From Evansella halocellulosilytica (lineage in GTDB: Bacteria > Bacillota > Bacilli > Bacillales > Salisediminibacteriaceae): a DNA stretch of 64,000 nt. The notes below the pieces were generated by a model, which was not told where the DNA came from, searched no databases, and saw nothing but the letters and a program-made list of their open reading frames with translations. Of this stretch, positions 17,553-27,269 are shown one piece after another. The translations under genes and the position numbers were made by a program. Numbering within the stretch: position 1 is the first letter of the stretch; the number at the start of each line of letters is the position of its first letter. Location of the stretch: assembly GCF_002335745.1 (NCBI RefSeq), contig NZ_NIST01000001.1, positions 2,805,636-2,869,635 of the forward strand, written 5' to 3'.

Positions 17553-17595
17553 GGCTGGCTCAAAAAAATGTGACTTGAGTCAGCCATTATTTTTG
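17553..17595 (+). terminator. Terminator after the LSm-like gene
   Basis: 11-bp stem GGCTGGCTCAA / TTGAGTCAGCC with one G-T pair, followed by ATTATTTTTG. Confidence 0.85.
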
Positions 17596-17625
17596 GGGTT
17601 AGGTGCGAACGTTCATTCGCTTTTG

Positions 17626-17634
17626 TGTTATAAT
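17626..17634 (+). promoter_or_regulatory. Candidate extended -10 promoter for yhaO
   Basis: TGTTATAAT combines a TG extension with a perfect TATAAT, about 120 bp before yhaO. No good -35 is present. Confidence 0.45.
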
Positions 17635-17755
17635 TTAAAATAAAAATAGGAGTAATATAAAGGTTTACATATAAATTCAGGCAGTCTTAATTCATTTTCA
17701 TTGTTGCTGTGTATATATATGAATTGGAAATATCTCGATAAAAGGGAGAGTTGAC

Positions 17756-18988
17756 ATGATACGTTTTATACATTGTGCAGATATTCATTTAGGGCGTTCT
17801 ATACAATTAGAGTCTGGAATGCCTGATGAGATGAAAGAGATCGTTTTAAATGCGACTTACATATCATTTGAAAATATCGTAACGGAAGCAATCAAGCAAA
17901 ACGTTGATTTTCTTTTAATAAGTGGAGATTTGTATGATCGTGCACACCGTTCTTTAAGAGGGCAATGGTTTGTAAAAAAGCAGACCGAACGATTATATGG
18001 AGAGAACATCAACGTATTTATCATACATGGAAATCATGACCCTTTAGTTGATACACATAATCTTATTCACTTGCCAGAAAATGTCCATGTCTTTTCATCA
18101 GAAGGCGAAAAAATAAAATACTTGACCTCAACAAACGAAACCGTTTTTATCCATGGTGTTAGTTATCCCGAAAAAGCATACACCGATGATCCACTTCCAC
18201 GATATGAGAAGGCTAAGGATCTTTCTGGTTACCATATTGGTATGCTGCATGGACAAGAACGAACTCACCAAGAACATGAACCGTATGCACCTTTTGAATT
18301 AAAAGGGTTGCTGGCAATGGGTTATCATTATTGGGCATTAGGACACATTCATCAACAAAAGATATTAACGGATCATCCCCCCGTTATTTATCCCGGAAAT
18401 GTGCAAGGGGCACACCGAAAAGAACGAGGTGAAAAGGGTGCTTATTTAGTAGAGTTAAGAAATAATCAATCTCACGTAAGCTTTTTTCATACAGCCCCAA
18501 TTATATGGGATGAAGTGGAGGTTTACATTGATCATATTGAAGGCGTAGAGCAGCTTGTCCAGGAAGTATTGCTGAAACTACCACAATCAGCTTCACGCCA
18601 AAAGTTTATCATTGAAGTCAATTTTAGAGGTAACGGCATGCTTCATGAGCATTTAAAGAAAGAGGAGAACAGGGAAGAGTTACGATCACTTTTACGTGAA
18701 GAAAGTCCAAGCGGCTGTTGGGTACATAGATTAAACATACATACATCACCATTCATTAATCGTCAGCAACTGCTGAATCAAGATCACTTGCTTGGAGACA
18801 TCGTTCGAGCTGCCGATAATTTGAAGCAAAACGACTGCTTTGATGACGTTCTTGTACAACTGCGTGAAAATCGATTGATGAAAAAGTATATTCGACCTTT
18901 TTCAGATGAAGACGAAGATGAAATCATTGATTCAGCAGAAAAAGTGCTGTTGTCCTCATTAATGGAAGAGAGTGGTGAAGGATGGTAA
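17756..18988 (+). CDS. yhaO: Metallophosphoesterase YhaO (Mre11/SbcD-like nuclease subunit)
   Basis: 410 residues, as in B. subtilis YhaO. The calcineurin-like nuclease motifs appear in order: CADIHLGR at 7-14, SGDLYDR near 60, HGNHDP near 95, HGQ and ALGHIHQ near 200. These bind two metal ions for DNA cleavage. The C-terminal 150 residues lack motifs. It overlaps yhaN by 7 bp (ATGGTAA), giving translational coupling; the pair is the SbcD/SbcC-like complex expected for DNA end processing. Confidence 0.94.
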   Translation: MIRFIHCADIHLGRSIQLESGMPDEMKEIVLNATYISFENIVTEAIKQNVDFLLISGDLYDRAHRSLRGQWFVKKQTERLYGENINVFIIHGNHDPLVDTHNLIHLPENVHVFSSEGEKIKYLTSTNETVFIHGVSYPEKAYTDDPLPRYEKAKDLSGYHIGMLHGQERTHQEHEPYAPFELKGLLAMGYHYWALGHIHQQKILTDHPPVIYPGNVQGAHRKERGEKGAYLVELRNNQSHVSFFHTAPIIWDEVEVYIDHIEGVEQLVQEVLLKLPQSASRQKFIIEVNFRGNGMLHEHLKKEENREELRSLLREESPSGCWVHRLNIHTSPFINRQQLLNQDHLLGDIVRAADNLKQNDCFDDVLVQLRENRLMKKYIRPFSDEDEDEIIDSAEKVLLSSLMEESGEGW

Positions 18989-21966
18989 TCAAAAAAATAC
19001 ATATATACGGTTTTGGCAAATGGGAAGATCAGACTTGGTCATTGAATGAGAGCGGAATTCACCTTTTTTTAGGTGAAAATGAATCAGGAAAATCAACGAT
19101 CATGTCTTTTATTGAAGCGATATTGTTTGGTTTTCCGAAAAAGAATGAACGGCAATATGTTCCTGTTACATCACAAGCTTATGGTGGGAAAGTTGTCCTG
19201 TCAATAGAAAAGTACGGAAATGTTTCCGTTGAGAGGATTAAAGGGCGAAAAGCTCGTGGAGACGTTACGGTAGTGTTAGACGATGGTCAGCAAACAGGAG
19301 AGCAATTTTTAACCGGACTATTAGCTGATATTGATCAACATACTTTTCGTGGAGTATTCCACTTTAATTTAGACGGGTTGGCTGGATTAGAGAAAATGGA
19401 TCCAGCAGAATTAAACCATTATCTCATTGATACAGGAATGGTAGGTGCGCAAAATCTGTTTCTTTTAGAAAAAAATATTGAGCAAGAGATGTCTAAGTTG
19501 TATAAGAAACGAGGCAGAAAAACAGAAATGAATCTCCTTGCTGCAAAAATTGAAGAAATTGAAAACGAAATTATAAAGTGGGAACAAAAAATTGACGAGT
19601 ACGAGATGATCATAAAAGATCTTGAACAAAAAGAGACCGATCAAAAACAGTTAGAAAATAAATTACATTCATTAAAAGCAGAGCAACGTCGACTTGAAAG
19701 GAAGTCAGAATTAGCCCCGTTAGCTGCAAAATGGGAACAGCTTCACCTTCAACTAAATGAAATGGAATCAATCGGCACATTTCCTGAGGAAGGATTAGAG
19801 CTTCATAAACGATATACTGAGAAACGTTTGGAAACGCAAAGCAATGAAAAACAAAGTGGAGAGAGATTAAAACAAATAGAAATAGAAATAGAGGAGAAAA
19901 AGCTATTTCCATCATTATCAACATTGAAAATAGAGTTCAACCGGTTAAATAAATATCAAGAATTATATGATAAAAGACAGCTAGACCTCGATGAATTAGT
20001 CATTGAACGAAAGAGGTTCATTGATGAGATGGAACAGATTGAAAAAGAATGGGGACACGGTTCAGATGAATTTGAACATTTTCGATATGTCCCTGCTGTT
20101 TTTCAACAATTTGCTGCTATTCGCGAGGCGTGGCGGACGGTAAACGTTCAAGAAGAGCACCTCCTTCAGCAAAAAGAGGCAATCGAACAACAGCATAGAA
20201 TAGTTGAACAACATCTAGTGAATGTAAATGAAAGTATGATGGATCGTTCAGAATATGAAGAAATAAAAAATAATCTCAATAGACTGGACAGCAACAAACA
20301 CCTTCATTTAAAATTGACCTTTCTAAATGACCAAGTGTCCTTTTACGAACAAGAAGATGAGGAGTTAAACAAACAAAGGAAAGCATTATTTCCGATTTTT
20401 ATCGGAGGGACAAGTTTGTTTCTATTGATTACAGTTTTTCTAAGTTTATTTACAAATCTTCTATACACGAGCATTAGCAGTATTATGACAATCCTCTTTA
20501 GCTTAGCAATGATTATTTTCATAAGAAAAATGAACATCAAACAAAAACGGGTAAAGAAAATGATTTCTGACAAAATGGAAGAAAAACGGAATGTGGAGCA
20601 AAATTTGAATGAACAAGATCGCGATTTAATCAATAAATGGCAGAAAGTGATACATGAGGAAGAAACGAAGCGTAAGCATTTTGAAAAGTTACAAGAGGAT
20701 TTCGTTCAAATAAAAGATAATCAATCGATTTGGGAACATTCCTGGGAGGATACACAAACGAAAAAGGAGCAAATTGCAGAAGAACTTAAAAAGTGGTGTG
20801 AAGATCTCCATTATCCAGTTGATCAAAGTGTTGAATATTATGAGGGATTTATTGATGCTATAAAACAGTGGAAAGCATTACATGCTAATGTGAAAAGTTT
20901 GAACGAAAAAATAAAGCGGTACAATGAAAAACAAAAGGAATTCGAAAGAGATGTAAATAAACTTCTTGAACAAATCGGTGTTCAGAACACTTCTTATGTA
21001 AATGAAGCGTTGAAAGTTGTTCATGAATTTATTTTAAGAGAAAGTGAAAAAGAAAAAACGATTGAAAAATTAGAAAGTGAAAAAGCATATCGAAGAGAAC
21101 GATATGAAAAGAATAAAGCAGAAAGAATACAAATTGAACAATCAATTGATCAACTTTTTAATGATGCAGGTGTTCGCAGCAAGGATGAGTTTCTTGAAAA
21201 AGGGCGGTATTTCGAAAAGAAGAAAGAGCGAATAGAAGAAAAAGAGAACATATGGTATCAAATGAAAGCTATTAGTACGGAAAAAGAAAATTTTGAGTAC
21301 TTATTAGAAACACTTTTAAAAGAAAACATTGATTATGAACATGAAAAAGAATACTTAGAACAAAATATTAATACTGTTGAAAAGAAATTAAATGAAGCAA
21401 TTGAAGAAAAAATTAAACTGCAGCATGAAAAGAATCTATTAGAACAGGACAAAACATATGAAGAGCAGCTTCAATTATTTTCACAATTAAAAGAAGAACT
21501 GCAAGGCTATGCAAAAAAATGGGCGATTTTTGCTGCGAGTCAAATGTTAATTGAGGATGTAAAAAAAACATATGAAGAAAAAAGACAACCTTCTGTCATT
21601 AAACTAGCAGAAACATTCTTTCAAAAGATGACTGGTGGAGATTATAAGAGGTTATTTGCGCCACTAGGAAGGGAAAAGTTTATTGTTGAAAGAAAAGATG
21701 GTTTGCATTTTGAACCTGCAGACTTAAGTCGCGGAACATGTGAGTTGTTATACTTATCGCTCCGTTTAGCGCTGGCAAGTCATGTTGCTAAAGGGCTAAA
21801 ACTGCCGTTAATGATGGATGAAACGTTAGTGAATATTGACCGTGCAAGAAGGCGAAAAATCATTTCAGTTTTACAATTGATCAGCAAGGAACGCCAAGTA
21901 TTATACTTTACCTGTCACGATGATTTCTTGAAAGAATGTGAGGAAAAATGTGTGATTGGTCTGTAA
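18982..21966 (+). CDS. yhaN: YhaN, SbcC/Rad50-like ATPase with predicted membrane segment
   Basis: 994 residues. Walker A GENESGKST is at 31-39; the ABC signature LSRGTCELLYLSLRLA and Walker B LMMDETLVNID lie near the C-terminus, with long coiled-coil stretches between. In the middle of the coiled coil is a hydrophobic pair of segments (LFPIFIGGTSLFLLITVFL and SSIMTILFSLAMIIFI, roughly residues 465-515), suggesting attachment to the membrane, as described for YhaN proteins. It is co-transcribed with yhaO. In B. subtilis yhaM follows directly; here a GbsR-type gene and cssRS lie between. Confidence 0.93.
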   Translation: MVIKKIHIYGFGKWEDQTWSLNESGIHLFLGENESGKSTIMSFIEAILFGFPKKNERQYVPVTSQAYGGKVVLSIEKYGNVSVERIKGRKARGDVTVVLDDGQQTGEQFLTGLLADIDQHTFRGVFHFNLDGLAGLEKMDPAELNHYLIDTGMVGAQNLFLLEKNIEQEMSKLYKKRGRKTEMNLLAAKIEEIENEIIKWEQKIDEYEMIIKDLEQKETDQKQLENKLHSLKAEQRRLERKSELAPLAAKWEQLHLQLNEMESIGTFPEEGLELHKRYTEKRLETQSNEKQSGERLKQIEIEIEEKKLFPSLSTLKIEFNRLNKYQELYDKRQLDLDELVIERKRFIDEMEQIEKEWGHGSDEFEHFRYVPAVFQQFAAIREAWRTVNVQEEHLLQQKEAIEQQHRIVEQHLVNVNESMMDRSEYEEIKNNLNRLDSNKHLHLKLTFLNDQVSFYEQEDEELNKQRKALFPIFIGGTSLFLLITVFLSLFTNLLYTSISSIMTILFSLAMIIFIRKMNIKQKRVKKMISDKMEEKRNVEQNLNEQDRDLINKWQKVIHEEETKRKHFEKLQEDFVQIKDNQSIWEHSWEDTQTKKEQIAEELKKWCEDLHYPVDQSVEYYEGFIDAIKQWKALHANVKSLNEKIKRYNEKQKEFERDVNKLLEQIGVQNTSYVNEALKVVHEFILRESEKEKTIEKLESEKAYRRERYEKNKAERIQIEQSIDQLFNDAGVRSKDEFLEKGRYFEKKKERIEEKENIWYQMKAISTEKENFEYLLETLLKENIDYEHEKEYLEQNINTVEKKLNEAIEEKIKLQHEKNLLEQDKTYEEQLQLFSQLKEELQGYAKKWAIFAASQMLIEDVKKTYEEKRQPSVIKLAETFFQKMTGGDYKRLFAPLGREKFIVERKDGLHFEPADLSRGTCELLYLSLRLALASHVAKGLKLPLMMDETLVNIDRARRRKIISVLQLISKERQVLYFTCHDDFLKECEEKCVIGL

Positions 21967-22053
21967 TCTTATGAATCATGGCTAGACACTCTTTTATCCA
22001 AAACAATCTTTTGGTAAAATCATTGTCATAGAGCTAAGGTGGGGGTTATCTCA

Positions 22054-22635
22054 TTGAGTGAAGACAACAATAACAATCATAGTAATAATCGTGAATGGGA
22101 AAAATACGAAGAAACGAAAGATCAATTCATCCAAAGCATTGCAAAAAATATGAGTTTATACGGTATAACGCCATCGATTGGCAGATTATACGGTGCATTA
22201 TATTTTTCAGAGCGGCCGATGACACTTGATGATATGCGCGAAGCGTTAGGGATGAGTAAAACAAGTATGAGTACAGGCGTTAGATCTTTATTTGATATGA
22301 AGATGGTAGAGCCTGTATTTAGAAGAGGGGTCAGAAAAGATTTATATCGAACAGAAGAAGATTGGTATAAGTCATTTACAGCCTTATTCTCTCGTCAATG
22401 GCGTAAAGCGACTGAAACGAATATTGAAGAAGCGGATGAAGCGCGTGAAGTAATGGAGCGTGTATTACGTAAGACTGATGATCCGGATTTAAAGGTAAAG
22501 ATAGAAAATGACTTAGAGCGGTTATCATATGCAAGACAATACTATGTATGGCTATTACAGTTTGTGGATGTCGTTGAAAGTGGTAAAATCTATGAACTCG
22601 TTCCAAAAATTGAATTTGAAAAAGATGATGAATAA
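22054..22635 (+). CDS. GbsR/OpcR-family MarR-type transcriptional regulator
   Basis: About 193 residues. The segment MSLYGITPSIGRLYGALYF, then MTLDDMREALGMSKTSMSTG, is the winged-helix core of the GbsR family, whose members in B. subtilis (GbsR, OpcR, OpuCR) control choline import and glycine betaine synthesis. The TTG at 22054 is preferred to the GTG at 22039, which overlaps AAGGTGGGG, the ribosome site. No osmoprotectant gene is adjacent, so the target is unknown. A large structured terminator follows. Confidence 0.88.
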   Translation: MSEDNNNNHSNNREWEKYEETKDQFIQSIAKNMSLYGITPSIGRLYGALYFSERPMTLDDMREALGMSKTSMSTGVRSLFDMKMVEPVFRRGVRKDLYRTEEDWYKSFTALFSRQWRKATETNIEEADEAREVMERVLRKTDDPDLKVKIENDLERLSYARQYYVWLLQFVDVVESGKIYELVPKIEFEKDDE

Positions 22636-22637
22636 AA

Positions 22638-22741
22638 GGCTGACTCGATATCAAGGAATCTGGCTTTAAGCTGTAGAATGCAGGGACATCACACTGTATT
22701 CAGCTGAAACTTAGTCAGATTCTTTGGAGTCGGCTGTTTTT
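22638..22741 (+). terminator. Large nested hairpin / terminator after the GbsR-type gene
   Basis: Outer stem GGCTGACTC / GAGTCGGCT, a middle stem AAGGAATCTG / CAGATTCTTT and an inner AGCTG-AATGCAG / CTGTATT-CAGCT arm, then GTTTTTAT. It is about 100 nt in all, far bigger than an ordinary terminator. Confidence 0.75.
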
Positions 22742-22821
22742 ATACCACTTTTTAACATAATATTTTTCAATCATATTGTTTTGTATTAAAATATGATCAA
22801 ACATATAGAGGGTGATAATAG

Positions 22822-23493
22822 ATGGAACCATTTAAAGTGTATTTAGTAGAAGATGAGAAAAATTTGGGTGAAGTTATAAAAGCGTATATGGAAAAAGAAG
22901 GCTGGGAAGTGAAACACTTTACAGATGGAAAGGATGCTTCTGAATATATTGATCAATCTCCTCATTTATGGATATTAGACATCATGCTTCCTGGTATGGA
23001 CGGGTATCAGCTTTTAAAAGCCGTAAAGTCGAATGAGGATACTCCAGTTATTTTTATTTCAGCACGAGACAAAGATTTAGATCGTGTTTTAGGGCTAGAG
23101 TTAGGAAGCGATGACTACTTAGCAAAACCATTTTTGCCAGAAGAGTTAGTCATTCGAGCAAAAAAGCTGCTACATCGAATATATCCTGAAGGTGAAGATA
23201 AAGCAGAGAAGATTGAACTAAACGGATATACAATTGATACCCATTCTCGTACAGTTCATGACGGAAGCGAGCAGATAGAGTTAACGACAAAAGAAATGGA
23301 CTTAATTATTTTGCTTACGTCAAATATTGGGAAAGCCTTATCTAGAGAAGAAATTATTGAATATGTGTGGGGAAGTGACTATTTTGGATCGGAGCGGGCT
23401 GTTGATGATGTTGTCCGTAGAGTTAGAAAGAAATTACCTCGAATTCATGTCGAAACATTATATGGGTTCGGTTATAGGGTTTTATCTTCATGA
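22822..23493 (+). CDS. cssR: Response regulator CssR (secretion stress)
   Basis: OmpR-family regulator of 223 residues. The receiver domain has acidic residues Glu10-Asp11, phospho-acceptor Asp53 in WILDIMLPGMDGY, the ISARDKDLDRVLGLELGSDD segment and Lys in AKPF. The DNA-binding winged helix is C-terminal, ending in VETLYGFGYRVLSS. It closely resembles B. subtilis CssR, which with CssS senses misfolded secreted protein and induces htrA/htrB quality-control proteases. The stop overlaps the cssS start by 4 bp (ATGA). Confidence 0.88.
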   Translation: MEPFKVYLVEDEKNLGEVIKAYMEKEGWEVKHFTDGKDASEYIDQSPHLWILDIMLPGMDGYQLLKAVKSNEDTPVIFISARDKDLDRVLGLELGSDDYLAKPFLPEELVIRAKKLLHRIYPEGEDKAEKIELNGYTIDTHSRTVHDGSEQIELTTKEMDLIILLTSNIGKALSREEIIEYVWGSDYFGSERAVDDVVRRVRKKLPRIHVETLYGFGYRVLSS

Positions 23494-24896
23494 TTAAACT
23501 GAATTTAACGCAACGAATTTGGTTTTCTTTTATTGCGATTATTTTAATGGTCGGTCTGCTCATTGGGATTATTTATCCCATTTCTCTAAAAAGTACGTTA
23601 ACAGAAGAAACGTACCGTATAATCGAGCAGGAGCAGGCTCGTTTTACTGATCCATTAGGAGAACACTTAGTTCCTCCTAATTCTGAAGTTGACTTTATTG
23701 AGCGACGAGATGCTGAAAGGTCAGTTGGGCATATTTTTGTAATGAACCAATATGGAAGGATCGAAGGAGATCCAGTTCCGGATGAGGTTTTAAGAGAGAT
23801 GGGGGAAAAAGTATACAATCAAGTTTCCCCCCGTGGCCGCTATGAGCTCACGTATAACGAAGCGACTTTATTTTATGTCGTATTTAAAGTATATACAACT
23901 GGAGGAGAAGCTTATCATATCTCCTTTATGTGGGATACGTACCGTGATCAAATGGTAAACCGTCTATGGGGACGTCTTTCCTACATTATGGTACTAGCCG
24001 GTTTATTAAGCTTAATACCTGCGTTTTGGTTAAAGCATTATTTAAAACAACCATTGACGAGTTTAGGAAATCACTTTGAACAAATATCTCAACGGAACTG
24101 GAAAGATCCATTTCATTGGGAAAAAGATAAAGATTTTAAAAAGCTATCTGATCAATTTGAGAAGATGCGTCAAAATTTAATGAAATATGATCGTGCACAG
24201 AAAACATTTATCCAGCATGCTTCACATGAATTAAAAACACCTATCATGGTTGTAAAAAGCTATGCACAATCAGTAAAAGATGGTATTTTACCAAAAGATA
24301 ATATTGAAGAGACGATGGACGTTATTATTGAAGAATCTGATCGTATGGAAAAGCGTGTCAAAGACATGATCTATTACACGAAATTAGATTCTTTAAAAGA
24401 AGCACCTATGGATAAAGAGAAGTTTCCATTCGGTTCAATTGCTTACCGGATTGAAGAAAGGTTTCGATTGCAAAGAGAGGATGTAACATTCAACATAAAA
24501 GGAGATCACATTGATCTCTTCGGTGATAAAGAACTACTCGGCGTATTACTGGAAAATTTAGTTGAGAATGCTCTTCGTTATGCGATTGATTCGATTGAAA
24601 TGGAAGCAGAAGAAAATGATGATCATGTGATTATTCATGTTAGAAATAACGGAGAACCAATACCAGAAAAAGAAATCGATCACATCTTTACACCGTTTCG
24701 AAAAGGGAATAAAGGCCAATTCGGGTTAGGCTTAGCGATTGTTAAACGGATCAGTGAGATCCATAACGGTTATCCGAAAGTTTCTAACGAAGAGGATGGC
24801 GTTTGTTTTTCCATGTACATCCCTAAAAACGAAGAGAAGAAAAAGAGAAAAAAGTTATCTAGAAAAAGTGAAGCAAGTGACAATGGAAGTCATTAA
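23490..24896 (+). CDS. cssS: Sensor histidine kinase CssS
   Basis: 468 residues: membrane helix 9-31, an extracytoplasmic domain to about 160, a second helix at 162-181, a HAMP linker, the phosphorylation site HASHELKTP with His246, N-box LLENLVENALRYA and G-box GQFGLGLAIVKRI. The C-terminal tail is strongly basic. It pairs with cssR through overlapping codons. No htrA-like protease gene is in the window. PrsA and the ecs genes, both tied to secretion, are nearby. Confidence 0.87.
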   Translation: MIKLNLTQRIWFSFIAIILMVGLLIGIIYPISLKSTLTEETYRIIEQEQARFTDPLGEHLVPPNSEVDFIERRDAERSVGHIFVMNQYGRIEGDPVPDEVLREMGEKVYNQVSPRGRYELTYNEATLFYVVFKVYTTGGEAYHISFMWDTYRDQMVNRLWGRLSYIMVLAGLLSLIPAFWLKHYLKQPLTSLGNHFEQISQRNWKDPFHWEKDKDFKKLSDQFEKMRQNLMKYDRAQKTFIQHASHELKTPIMVVKSYAQSVKDGILPKDNIEETMDVIIEESDRMEKRVKDMIYYTKLDSLKEAPMDKEKFPFGSIAYRIEERFRLQREDVTFNIKGDHIDLFGDKELLGVLLENLVENALRYAIDSIEMEAEENDDHVIIHVRNNGEPIPEKEIDHIFTPFRKGNKGQFGLGLAIVKRISEIHNGYPKVSNEEDGVCFSMYIPKNEEKKKRKKLSRKSEASDNGSH

Positions 24897-24919
24897 TAAA
24901 AGGGTGAGGGGGAAAAGGA

Positions 24920-25879
24920 ATGAACAAGGGGATTAACTACCATCAAATTGGTGATCCAGTTGAAAGCTACTTATTAATAAAATCAGCAAAAAAAGGTATA
25001 GCAAGTAATGGCAAACCGTTTTTGAGTTTACAAATGTCTGATAAAACAGGAGAAATTGAAGCGAAACTTTGGTCTATATCTCCGGAAGACGAAGCTACTT
25101 TTAAAAGCTCTATGGTCGTGCATATCCAAGGTGAAATCCAAGATTTTCGAGGGATGCGCCAGCTGAAAATTAAAGCGATCCGACCGACAACTAATATGGA
25201 TCAAGTGAAGGCAAGAGATTTCATGCCGTCAGCACCGAGAGATCCTGCAGAAATGATTGAGCAAATTACACAGTATATTTTTGAAATGAAAAATTCGAAA
25301 ATCCAACGAATAACGAGACATTTATTTAAGAAGCATCAGCAAGCTTTTACCGATTTCCCTGCCGCTACGAAAAATCATCATGAATTTGTATCGGGGTTAG
25401 CCTATCATGTTGTGAGTATGCTAGATTTATCAAAAAGCATTGCAACACTTTATCCTTCGTTAGATAAAGATTTACTTTATGCAGGAGTCATTTTACATGA
25501 TTTAGGGAAAGTAAAGGAACTATCTGGTCCTTTAGATGCGCAATATACGATTGAAGGGAAGCTTCTTGGTCATATTACGATTATGGTTACCGAAGTAGAA
25601 GAAGCCGCCAAAGAACTCGAAATATATGGTGAAGAAGTACTTATACTTCAGCATTTAATATTAAGCCACCATGGAAAAGAAGAGTGGGGGAGTCCAAAAC
25701 GTCCTGTAATTAGAGAAGCAGAAATCCTTCATATGATTGATAATATTGATGCGAAAATGAATATGATGGACAGAGCACTTGAGCGTGTAATGCCTGGAGA
25801 ATTTAGTGAAAGAATTTTCCCAATGGAGAACCGTTCTTTATATAAGCCATCTTTTCATAACAAGCCAATAGATATTTAA
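24920..25879 (+). CDS. yhaM: 3'-5' exoribonuclease YhaM
   Basis: 319 residues, matching the family length. An N-terminal OB-fold (about 15-90) precedes an HD domain (about 160-285) with [12 protein letters not shown], the HDLGK metal-binding pair and HHGKEEWG. YhaM degrades RNA and single-stranded DNA from the 3' end in a metal-dependent way. It follows cssS closely (23 bp), so it may be read from the css promoter. A strong bidirectional terminator follows. Confidence 0.95.
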   Translation: MNKGINYHQIGDPVESYLLIKSAKKGIASNGKPFLSLQMSDKTGEIEAKLWSISPEDEATFKSSMVVHIQGEIQDFRGMRQLKIKAIRPTTNMDQVKARDFMPSAPRDPAEMIEQITQYIFEMKNSKIQRITRHLFKKHQQAFTDFPAATKNHHEFVSGLAYHVVSMLDLSKSIATLYPSLDKDLLYAGVILHDLGKVKELSGPLDAQYTIEGKLLGHITIMVTEVEEAAKELEIYGEEVLILQHLILSHHGKEEWGSPKRPVIREAEILHMIDNIDAKMNMMDRALERVMPGEFSERIFPMENRSLYKPSFHNKPIDI

Positions 25880-25926
25880 ATAAAAACGTTGTTTTAAAGA
25901 ATGATAACTTTTAAGCAAACCTTCAT

Positions 25927-25976
25927 AAAAAGAGTAGTCTCAAAAATGAATGTCACTTTTGAGACTACTCTTTTTT
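25927..25976. terminator. Bidirectional terminator after yhaM
   Basis: Perfect 19-bp stem: AAAAAGAGTAGTCTCAAAA (25927-25945) pairs with its complement at 25957-25975 around an 11-base loop; T tract on both sides. Confidence 0.95.
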
Positions 25977-25982
25977 ATATTG

Positions 25983-26306
25983 TTACCGTTTTTCTGTGAC
26001 TGACTCATGTAGAAATTCATTAGCATGTATTGTAATGGTTAAAGCTTCATTCATCATATCGTTAAGAACTTCGTTTTCGTATAACTCGTAGCATTCAGAT
26101 TGTAACCATTCATCCCAATTCATATGAGCACATTGTTGCCAAGCAATTTTCCAATGAGCTAGTAAGAATGTTTCGACTCGGTCATGAATGAGCGGGAAGA
26201 AAACTAAAGGCGAAATCGTATATTCTTTTTCAAGTTGTTCCATCGTATGACGAACTAGTTTTTCTTGAAACTGACCGTAAGTTTGTGAAAGCATTTGTCT
26301 TTCCAT
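25983..26306 (-). CDS. Conserved hypothetical helical protein
   Basis: 107 residues with a Trp/His-rich middle (LLAHWKIAWQQCAHMNWDEW) and an acidic end. The ATG at 26306 has GGAGGG upstream. It lies between yhaM and yhaL on the opposite strand. I recognise no domain and assign no function. Confidence 0.75.
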   Translation of the reverse strand: MERQMLSQTYGQFQEKLVRHTMEQLEKEYTISPLVFFPLIHDRVETFLLAHWKIAWQQCAHMNWDEWLQSECYELYENEVLNDMMNEALTITIHANEFLHESVTEKR

Positions 26307-26462
26307 TAAAATCCCTCCATCTTATGGAAACTGTTTCCTCTTACGAATCATCCTATAAAAATAAATACCCGTTTTCAAATAAATTAAAACATTCTATCAT
26401 ATAATTTGTTATCTATCATATGGATGATAGAAAAGAATGAACAGAAATGAGAGGAGATTGCA

Positions 26463-26741
26463 ATGAACCCAGTAAAAATTATTTTTTCCTTGATTGCTGC
26501 TATCTTTTTAATTTTCGTTATCCGATTACTCTCTTTAACTTCATTATCCGCAGAGGGCGGTTCTGGATTGCCGTGGTGGATATATGTTGTTTACATAGGA
26601 ATTCTATTTAGCGGTATTATGTATGTCCATTCTCGTTTAGAAGAAAAAAGAAGAGAAGAAAAAGAGATAGAACTAGAAGGTTCACTATTTTTGGAAGAGT
26701 TTCATAGAAGAAGGAAAATGATCAATAATAAAAACGAATAA
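26463..26741 (+). CDS. yhaL: Sporulation protein YhaL
   Basis: 92 residues with two hydrophobic helices (IIFSLIAAIFLIFVIRLLSL and LPWWIYVVYIGILFSGIMYV) and a charged tail rich in Glu and Arg. The PWWIYVV motif and the place between yhaM and prsA match B. subtilis YhaL, reported as needed for efficient sporulation. This version carries an extra N-terminal helix. The start follows GAGAGGAG. Confidence 0.82.
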   Translation: MNPVKIIFSLIAAIFLIFVIRLLSLTSLSAEGGSGLPWWIYVVYIGILFSGIMYVHSRLEEKRREEKEIELEGSLFLEEFHRRRKMINNKNE

Positions 26742-26764
26742 AAAATATTTTAAATGATATAGGA

Positions 26765-26800
26765 AAGGACTCTCATAAGCCGTTGCTTAAGAGAGTCCTT
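26765..26800. terminator. Convergent terminator between yhaL and a YjcZ-like gene
   Basis: Long nearly perfect stem AAGGACTCTC / GAGAGTCCTT extended by TAAGC / GCTTA. Confidence 0.85.
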
Positions 26801-26812
26801 CGCTGCACTCAC

Positions 26813-26908
26813 CTAGCAGACGTAAGCAGATCCTACAATGATGAGTAAAATGAATAGTACGACAATTAGAGTGAAGCCGTGATATGGAGCTGGTGCAGAT
26901 CCTGACAT
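26813..26908 (-). CDS. YjcZ-like tiny sporulation membrane protein (31 aa)
   Basis: 31 residues: MSGSAPAPYHGFTL, then a hydrophobic helix (IVVLFILLIIVGSAYVC). The pattern of a short Gly/His-containing head and a helix with VVLFILLxIxG is that of YjcZ-type sporulation peptides. An AAAGGATGA ribosome site precedes the ATG. Two similar genes lie at 28423 and 28548. Confidence 0.85.
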   Translation of the reverse strand: MSGSAPAPYHGFTLIVVLFILLIIVGSAYVC

Positions 26909-26976
26909 GGCATGTCATCCTTTCTTTATTTTGTATAAGTGTACCCACTCATAAACTATGTACATGACTATATATA

Positions 26977-27019
26977 TGCTACTAGGCAATCATGGATTTC
27001 ATGAATACGCCTAGTAGCA
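26977..27019. other. Inverted repeat upstream of the 31-aa gene
   Basis: 11-bp perfect arms TGCTACTAGGC / GCCTAGTAGCA with an inner TCATG / CATGA. No T tract; role unknown. The rest of 26909-27139 holds no gene that I can see. Confidence 0.7.
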
Positions 27020-27139
27020 CACTCACACTGTGATAAGACAAATTTAATTGGGAAGCTGGGACATACCTAGCGGAGAATAACTGAAAACGTTCCAATCATC
27101 GTTTTTTAGATTTTCTTGTTGATTGTCAAAAATAAGTAT

Positions 27140-27187
27140 CCGTCCGTAAAACGGGCGGTTTTAATTTCGCCCTATAAGGGCACTTTA
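27140..27187. repeat. 48-bp repeat R3, first copy
   Basis: Contains two small hairpins (CCGTCCGT/ACGGGCGG and GCCCTATAAGGGC). An inverted copy with 3 mismatches is at 29698-29745. It lies just past the end of prsA. Confidence 0.88.
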
Positions 27188-27269
27188 GTGCAAGCGAGTG
27201 TTTTTTTGAAAATTATAAACACCTATTAAATAAGAAATGGCTCTCACCAAAACGGTGAGGGCCACTAAT

